Assembly (NCBI GenBank): GCA_965277345.1
Contig: CBDICI010000004.1
Span: forward strand, 1,488,001-1,552,000
Origin: CAIOYC01 sp965277345
GTDB taxonomy: Bacteria; Pseudomonadota; Alphaproteobacteria; Caulobacterales; Caulobacteraceae
DNA length: 64,000 nt
Direction: 5' to 3'
Made by a program: the position numbers and the translations under genes. How positions within the stretch are numbered: position 1 is the first letter of the stretch; every line of letters begins with the position of its first letter. The notes beneath the pieces were generated by a model that saw only the letters and a list, made by a program, of their open reading frames with translations, was not told the DNA's origin and made no database searches. Of the stretch, positions 59,602 to 64,000 are shown piece after piece.

Positions 59602-60815
59602 TCGCTTTCTTCCGCGGTCGGCTATGGCTGTGGGAGTTTTCCGCCCTCGCCTGGCTCCTGCTGTTGCCTTACATCATGACCGCGCACGCCCATCTGGACG
59701 GATCGGGCCACGTCCTCGGGCGCGACTTCGTCAACGACTGGACCGCGGGCCAACTGGTGCGCGAGGGCCATATCGCCCCGATCTTCGACCGCGACGGGTT
59801 TTTGGCCGCGGAGCATCGGCTGTTCGACCCCGGCCTGCCGTTCCATTTCTGGTCCTACCCGCCGGTGGCTCTGTTCCTGGTCGCGCCGCTGGGCTGGCTG
59901 TCCTATGTACCGGCCCTGATCGCCTGGAGTCTGGCGGGCGTCGGCGCGCTGATCCCGGCCGCAAGGCGTTTCCTGCCCGACGCGCGAGAGGCAGTGTTGC
60001 TGGTGGCCTGCCCCGCCACAGCCATCGACATCGCGCTGGGTCAGAACGGCGCCCTCACCGCCGCCCTGACCATCGCCGGCCTGAGCCTTTGGGACACCCG
60101 GCCGCGCACGGCCGGCGCGTTGCTCGGACTGCTGATCTTCAAGCCGCAGATGGCCATCCTCTTGCCGGTGGCGGTGATCGCCGAGCGGCGCTGGACCACC
60201 CTGTGGGCGGCGGGCGCGGTGGCGCTGGGTCTGGTCCTGCTGTCCGTGCCGGTGTTCGGTGTCGGCGCCTGGCGCGGCTTCCTCACCCACTCGCTGGCCA
60301 TCCAGCAGCAGATGTTGAGCCGGGGCGAGGGGCCGTTCCAATGGATGATGCCGACCGTGCTCATGTCCGGCCGCCTGCTCGGTCTGCCCTTTGTCGTCGC
60401 CGCCATCGTGCAGGCTGTGTTCAGCCTGAGCGCGGTCGCCGTGGTGTGGCGCGCCTGGCGGAGCGGCGCCGACCGGGAGGCCAAGGCGGCGCTCCTGATG
60501 GCGGCGACCTTCGTCGCCTCGCCGCAGGCGTTCAACTACGACCTGATCCCGGCGGCCTGCGCGGCCCTGGTGGTGTGGCGGCGCGACCGCAGCGCGACGG
60601 GCCACGCCCTGGCGCTGCTGGTCTGGGGATTGCCCATCGTGATGATCACGCTCCAGGCCGCCGATGCCGCGGGCCCGCAAAGCGCCTTGGTGAAGCCGCT
60701 GGCGGTCCTCGCGCCCCTGGCGCTGACCGGTGTGGTCTGGCGGCTCTACAGGCTGTGCAGTCCGAGCCCGGCGGCCAGCCTGTCCATGGCGGGCGAGGTG
60801 GCCTCAAACACATAA
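59598..60815 (+). CDS. GT87-family (DUF2029) membrane mannosyltransferase-like protein
   Basis: A 405-residue polytopic protein starting at TTG overlapping the GT-C stop (TTGA), with AGAGGAAAGG nine bases before. It contains GRDFVNDWTAGQLVREGHIA, the GT87 acidic motif, PFHFWSYPPVALFLVAPLG, LGQNGALTAALTIAGL and LIFKPQMAILLPV, matching GT-C family 87 enzymes that transfer mannose or similar sugars from polyprenyl phosphate. Its last 70 bases run antisense across the 3' end of hisG. Confidence 0.82.
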   Translation: MIAFFRGRLWLWEFSALAWLLLLPYIMTAHAHLDGSGHVLGRDFVNDWTAGQLVREGHIAPIFDRDGFLAAEHRLFDPGLPFHFWSYPPVALFLVAPLGWLSYVPALIAWSLAGVGALIPAARRFLPDAREAVLLVACPATAIDIALGQNGALTAALTIAGLSLWDTRPRTAGALLGLLIFKPQMAILLPVAVIAERRWTTLWAAGAVALGLVLLSVPVFGVGAWRGFLTHSLAIQQQMLSRGEGPFQWMMPTVLMSGRLLGLPFVVAAIVQAVFSLSAVAVVWRAWRSGADREAKAALLMAATFVASPQAFNYDLIPAACAALVVWRRDRSATGHALALLVWGLPIVMITLQAADAAGPQSALVKPLAVLAPLALTGVVWRLYRLCSPSPAASLSMAGEVASNT

Positions 60816-61726
60816 TCCGGCCGGGTGACGCTGACCGCGCCGACGCCCGCCCGGGCCAAGGCCCCCGCCACCGCGAACAACAGCTTTTCCGGCACGAGCA
60901 GGCCCTCTGACCGGCGCGAGGTCCCCTGCGCCATGAAGGATTGGGTCGCCGCTTCCGCCGCGGCGTCGAACTCCGCCGGCCAGCGCAGCGACGCCAGTCC
61001 GCGGCCCCGGCCGCGCGCCTCGATCACCGACAACAGCCGCCGCAGCGACTCAAAGTGATCGTCGCGCCACGCCGCCTGCAGGGAAGCCGCCAACTGCGCC
61101 TCGCTTCTCAGGATCACCCCGTCGGCGAGGACCTTGAGATTGTTGGCCGAAAGCGTCGCGCCGGTGGTTGTGATGTCCACCACCAGTTCGGCGGCGCCGT
61201 TGGCGGGCGCGGCCTCGGTGGCGCCGGAGGACTCCACGATGCGATAGTCGATCACCCCTCGCGCGGCGAAGAAGGCGCGGGTCTGACGGTCGTACTTGGT
61301 GGCGACACGGATCCTCGCGCCGGTCCGGGCCAGATAGAGCTGCGCCACCTCCTCCACATCGGCCATGGTCTCCACATCGATCCAGCTTTGCGGCGCGGCG
61401 ACCACCAGGTCGGCGCGGCCAAAGCCCAGCGGGCGCAGCAGGCTGACCCGCTCCTCCGGTACGGCGGTGCGCTCGCGGATCACGTCCTCGCCGGTGACGC
61501 CGAGGTGCACCTCGCCGAGGTCGAGGGCGGCGGCGATGTCGCCGGCGGAGAGCAGGCGAACCTCAACCTCAGGCAATTCGCGGATGCGGGCGCTGTAACC
61601 GCGCTCGCCGCCTTCCGCCTCCAGCCCGAACCCCGCATCTGTCAGCCAGGCTTCGGCCTGTTCTTTCAGCCGCCCCTTGGAGGGGACGGCGAGGATCAGG
61701 GAACCGCTCACCGGCTTGGCCGCCAT
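60746..61726 (-). CDS. hisG: ATP phosphoribosyltransferase catalytic subunit HisG
   Basis: A 326-residue enzyme starting at the ATG that overlaps the hisZ stop. Visible motifs are LAVPSKGRLKEQAEAWL, GVTGEDVIRE, RIRVATKYDRQTRAFFA, the phosphoribosyl-binding VVDITTTGATLSANNL, and a C-terminal region of about 110 residues (GLLVPEKLLFAVAGALARAG, VTRPDYVFEATSP). It makes phosphoribosyl-ATP, the first step of histidine synthesis. Short HisG proteins that need HisZ are normally about 210-230 residues; this one is longer yet is paired with hisZ. Confidence 0.92.
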   Translation of the reverse strand: MAAKPVSGSLILAVPSKGRLKEQAEAWLTDAGFGLEAEGGERGYSARIRELPEVEVRLLSAGDIAAALDLGEVHLGVTGEDVIRERTAVPEERVSLLRPLGFGRADLVVAAPQSWIDVETMADVEEVAQLYLARTGARIRVATKYDRQTRAFFAARGVIDYRIVESSGATEAAPANGAAELVVDITTTGATLSANNLKVLADGVILRSEAQLAASLQAAWRDDHFESLRRLLSVIEARGRGRGLASLRWPAEFDAAAEAATQSFMAQGTSRRSEGLLVPEKLLFAVAGALARAGVGAVSVTRPDYVFEATSPAMDRLAAGLGLHSL

Positions 61727-62865
61727 CACGCGCCCCTCCAAGCCAGGGTCGGGCGGACCATGCAGCCGACGGCGCCCGGCCGACCGCCGAGCCGCGCGGG
61801 CAGGCCGTCATAACGGCCCCCGGCGGCGATGGGGTCTTCCTCGCCGAGCGAAGGCGAGGTCACCTCGAACAACACCCCGTCATAGTAGCTGAAGGGGCGG
61901 GCGAATCCGGTGGCGAGCGTCATCGCATCCGCCGGCACACCGTCCGCCTCCAGCGCCTTCAGCCGCGCGACCCAGCCCTCCAACAGGTGAGCCATATCGC
62001 CGCCGCCCTCGCTGGCCAGACCATCGACCTGTTCCAGGGCGTGGCGGGGTGCGGCGGAAATAGCGAGGTAGCTCCGGATCAGCCCGGCTTCGGCGTCGCT
62101 GAGCCGCGGCGTACGCGCCGCTTCGGCGCGGAGCGCCAGCCGATGAACGATTTCCGCCGGTGCGCGGCCGCCCACAGGCTGGATGCCGGCCAGCCGCCAA
62201 AGCTCCTCCAGCATGGTGGTCGCCTCGCCCTCGGGCAGGTCGGCCAGGATGGCGGCGAGCTTGCCGTGGGCGGCGTGAGCCACGGGCTCGGCGGCGCGGT
62301 TCAGCTCGCGGGCCAGCAGCCGGGGGCTCGGCAGGGCGCGGACCAGCCGCGCGACCACCGGTTCGGGCAGGCCGAGCGCGGTCAGGAAGCCATGAAACAG
62401 CGAGACGTCGCCGAAACGAAGCGCAAGCTCGCTGCGCCCGCCGGCCTGCGCCGCGCGCCAGGCCAGGGCGGCCACGGCGGCGTCTTCGGCGGCGAGATCG
62501 ACCGGCGCGCCCAGCACCTCGACGCCGATCTGGCCAAACTCGATGGGCCGGCCCGATCCGGGCGGCGCCGCGCGAAAGGCGTCGCCGGCATAGAGATAGC
62601 GCCCCCCCTCCGCCCCGGCGGCGATGTGCGCCAGCGCAATCGGGATGGTGAAATCGGGCCGGAGCGCCCGATCCTCCATCCCGCCCGACACGACGATCAG
62701 CCGCGCCCGCATTGCCTCGCCCGCCAGATCGAGCAGCAGGCCGAGCGGCTGCAGCACCGAGGTCTCGGTCCACGCTCCGCCGAACGCCTCGAAGGACGCG
62801 CGCAAGGCGGCGGCGACGGCCGGTGGGGGCGAAGGCTCGCGGGCGGCGGTCATGGGCGCGCTCAC
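61726..62865 (-). CDS. hisZ: ATP phosphoribosyltransferase regulatory subunit HisZ
   Basis: A 379-residue HisRS-paralogue starting at GTG overlapping the hisS stop. The class II core (RALRPDFTIPIALAHIAAGA, GRYLYAGDAFRAAPP, EFGQIGVEVLGAP) is preserved, but the HisRS anticodon domain is missing. The C-terminal ATFGRP-like segment SYYDGVLFEVTSPSLGEEDP and AAGGRYDGLPARLGG is present. It binds HisG and mediates histidine feedback inhibition. Confidence 0.93.
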   Translation of the reverse strand: MSAPMTAAREPSPPPAVAAALRASFEAFGGAWTETSVLQPLGLLLDLAGEAMRARLIVVSGGMEDRALRPDFTIPIALAHIAAGAEGGRYLYAGDAFRAAPPGSGRPIEFGQIGVEVLGAPVDLAAEDAAVAALAWRAAQAGGRSELALRFGDVSLFHGFLTALGLPEPVVARLVRALPSPRLLARELNRAAEPVAHAAHGKLAAILADLPEGEATTMLEELWRLAGIQPVGGRAPAEIVHRLALRAEAARTPRLSDAEAGLIRSYLAISAAPRHALEQVDGLASEGGGDMAHLLEGWVARLKALEADGVPADAMTLATGFARPFSYYDGVLFEVTSPSLGEEDPIAAGGRYDGLPARLGGRPGAVGCMVRPTLAWRGA

Positions 62866-64000
62866 AGGCCCGTCACGATGCGTTGGATGAAGCCGACCAT
62901 TTCGGCGCGCGGCACGGTGGCCTGACCGGGGCGCTCGGACTTCCAGGCCGCGTTGTCGCTGACCTGGCCGGCCAGGAGACGGCCCTGGTCGAGGTCCTTT
63001 ATGGTCACCGTCCCCCCGGCGATCTCATCGCCGCCGAGCATGACCACCGCCGGGGCCCCGCGCCGGTCGGCATACTTCATCTGCGCCTTCATGCTGGAGC
63101 CGCCGAGATAGACCTCGGCCGCGATCCCGGCGGCGTGCAACTCGCGCGCCAGTTGGAAATAGGCCGCCATGTCGTCGGGCGAGAAGGCGATCACCACCAC
63201 CGGACCCCTCGCCTCGGCCCCTGGCGCCCGGTTCGCGGCGCGCAGGGTGGCGGCTAGCCGCGACACGCCAAAGGAGAAGCCCGTGGCCGGGGTCCGCTCG
63301 CCGGTGAAGCGCGCCACCAGATCGTCGTAGCGCCCACCGCCGCCGATAGAGCCGAACGAGATGCGCCTGCCGCCTTCGTCCTCCACCAGCGCCTCGGCTT
63401 CGAACACCGGGCCGGTATAGTATTCCAGGCCGCGGACGACGGAGGGGTCGAACAGGGCGCGATCCTCGCCGACGCCGAGGCCCCCCAGCGCCGCGCCAAT
63501 CGCCTGCAGTTCCTTCAGTCCCTCGTCGCCTTCGGCGGAGCCCCCGATCACCGCGGCGATGGCGTCCAGCGTTTCGGCTCGCGACCCCCGCCCGGCGGCG
63601 GTGAAGGCGATCACCGCCTCGATCCCCTGGCCGCCGAGCCCCGCGCCCTTGGTGAAGTCGCCGCTGTCGTCCAGCCGCCCTTCGCCGAGCAGGAGGCGCA
63701 CCCCATCCGGCCCCAGCCGGTCGAGCTTGTCCACGGCCCGCAGCACGGCCAGCTTCTGGCCCTCGCTCGACACCCCGGCGGCGGAGAGCAGGCCGTTCAG
63801 CAGTTTGCGATTGTTGATCTTCACCACCGCCTGGCCCTTCGGCAGGCCGGCGGCCTCCAGCCCCTCCACCGCCATGGCGATGATCTCGGCGTCGGCTTCG
63901 GGGCGAGCGGAGCCGACGGTATCCGCGTCGCACTGGATGAACTCGCGGAACCGGCCGGGGCCAGGCTTCTCGTTACGCCACACCGGGCCGTAGGCGTAGC
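62862..64000 (-). CDS. hisS: Histidyl-tRNA synthetase (5' end outside window)
   Basis: The frame continues past the window edge, so about 379 C-terminal residues are seen. At the edge is class II motif 2 (AYGPVWRNEKPGPGRFREF), then the His-binding LEYYTGPVFEA and GGGGRYDDLV, motif 3 ATGFSFGVSRLA, and the anticodon-binding domain with YLGGSSMKAQMKYADRRGAP. It charges tRNA-His. It is first in the hisS-hisZ-hisG operon; hisZ is a paralogue. Confidence 0.96.
   Translation of the reverse strand, partial: YAYGPVWRNEKPGPGRFREFIQCDADTVGSARPEADAEIIAMAVEGLEAAGLPKGQAVVKINNRKLLNGLLSAAGVSSEGQKLAVLRAVDKLDRLGPDGVRLLLGEGRLDDSGDFTKGAGLGGQGIEAVIAFTAAGRGSRAETLDAIAAVIGGSAEGDEGLKELQAIGAALGGLGVGEDRALFDPSVVRGLEYYTGPVFEAEALVEDEGGRRISFGSIGGGGRYDDLVARFTGERTPATGFSFGVSRLAATLRAANRAPGAEARGPVVVIAFSPDDMAAYFQLARELHAAGIAAEVYLGGSSMKAQMKYADRRGAPAVVMLGGDEIAGGTVTIKDLDQGRLLAGQVSDNAAWKSERPGQATVPRAEMVGFIQRIVTGL

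Overview
The window is GC-rich alphaproteobacterial chromosome, most likely Caulobacterales (Caulobacter/Phenylobacterium-like). This rests on the flagellar block (flgF-flgG-flgA-flgH divergent from fliL-fliM), its neighbourhood with dxs, ispA and xseB, and the hisS-hisZ-hisG cluster. Genes are tightly packed, often with ATGA/GTGA overlaps. I see no tRNA, rRNA, CRISPR array or insertion sequence, and no gene-free stretch longer than about 300 bases.

Layout. 1-4725: end of a TolC-adaptor-RND efflux operon. 4726-14360: an envelope module with an unknown secreted protein, two YVTN/YncE-like beta-propellers flanking a two-component system, a 2-hydroxycarboxylate transporter and a large TonB-dependent receptor. 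14361-16485: small genes, an outer-membrane beta-barrel gene and a structured 3' region ending in an intrinsic terminator. 16486-23003: a tripartite RND pump with divergent TetR repressor. 23021-24251: small proteins and a nitroreductase. 24378-27961: ECF sigma factor, TonB-like protein, DUF4331 protein and lipoprotein. 28018-36594: a type IV secretion operon (virB1-2-3-4-6-8-9-10-11) without virB5, virB7 or virD4. 36713-43150: metal-related genes (DUF4198, HupE/UreJ, Met-rich outer-membrane protein, CopC, CopD) interrupted by a CaiB-type CoA-transferase. 43159-47830: glycerate kinase, xseB-ispA-dxs, MarR. 47988-55502: small genes and the flagellar block. 55538-60815: membrane glycosylation genes. 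60746-64000: hisG-hisZ-hisS.

How it may work together. The strongest unexplained signal is regulatory. Direct repeats of TTCAGT-like hexamers at exact 11-bp spacing lie before the secreted-protein gene (4733-4760), between the response-regulator gene and the second propeller (8758-8796), and before the TonB-dependent receptor (14396-14412). Each array points toward its gene. This is the form of an OmpR-family binding site, so I infer that the response regulator at 8057-8722 controls these genes as one envelope-uptake regulon, possibly for a hydroxycarboxylate or its metal complex.

The flagellar divergent region contains a well-spaced sigma-54 promoter for flgF, a 17-bp dyad about 97 bp upstream resembling FlbD enhancer (ftr) elements, and two GTTAAC half-sites compatible with CtrA. 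All function assignments are from reading the translated sequences and from remembered family knowledge; no searches were run.
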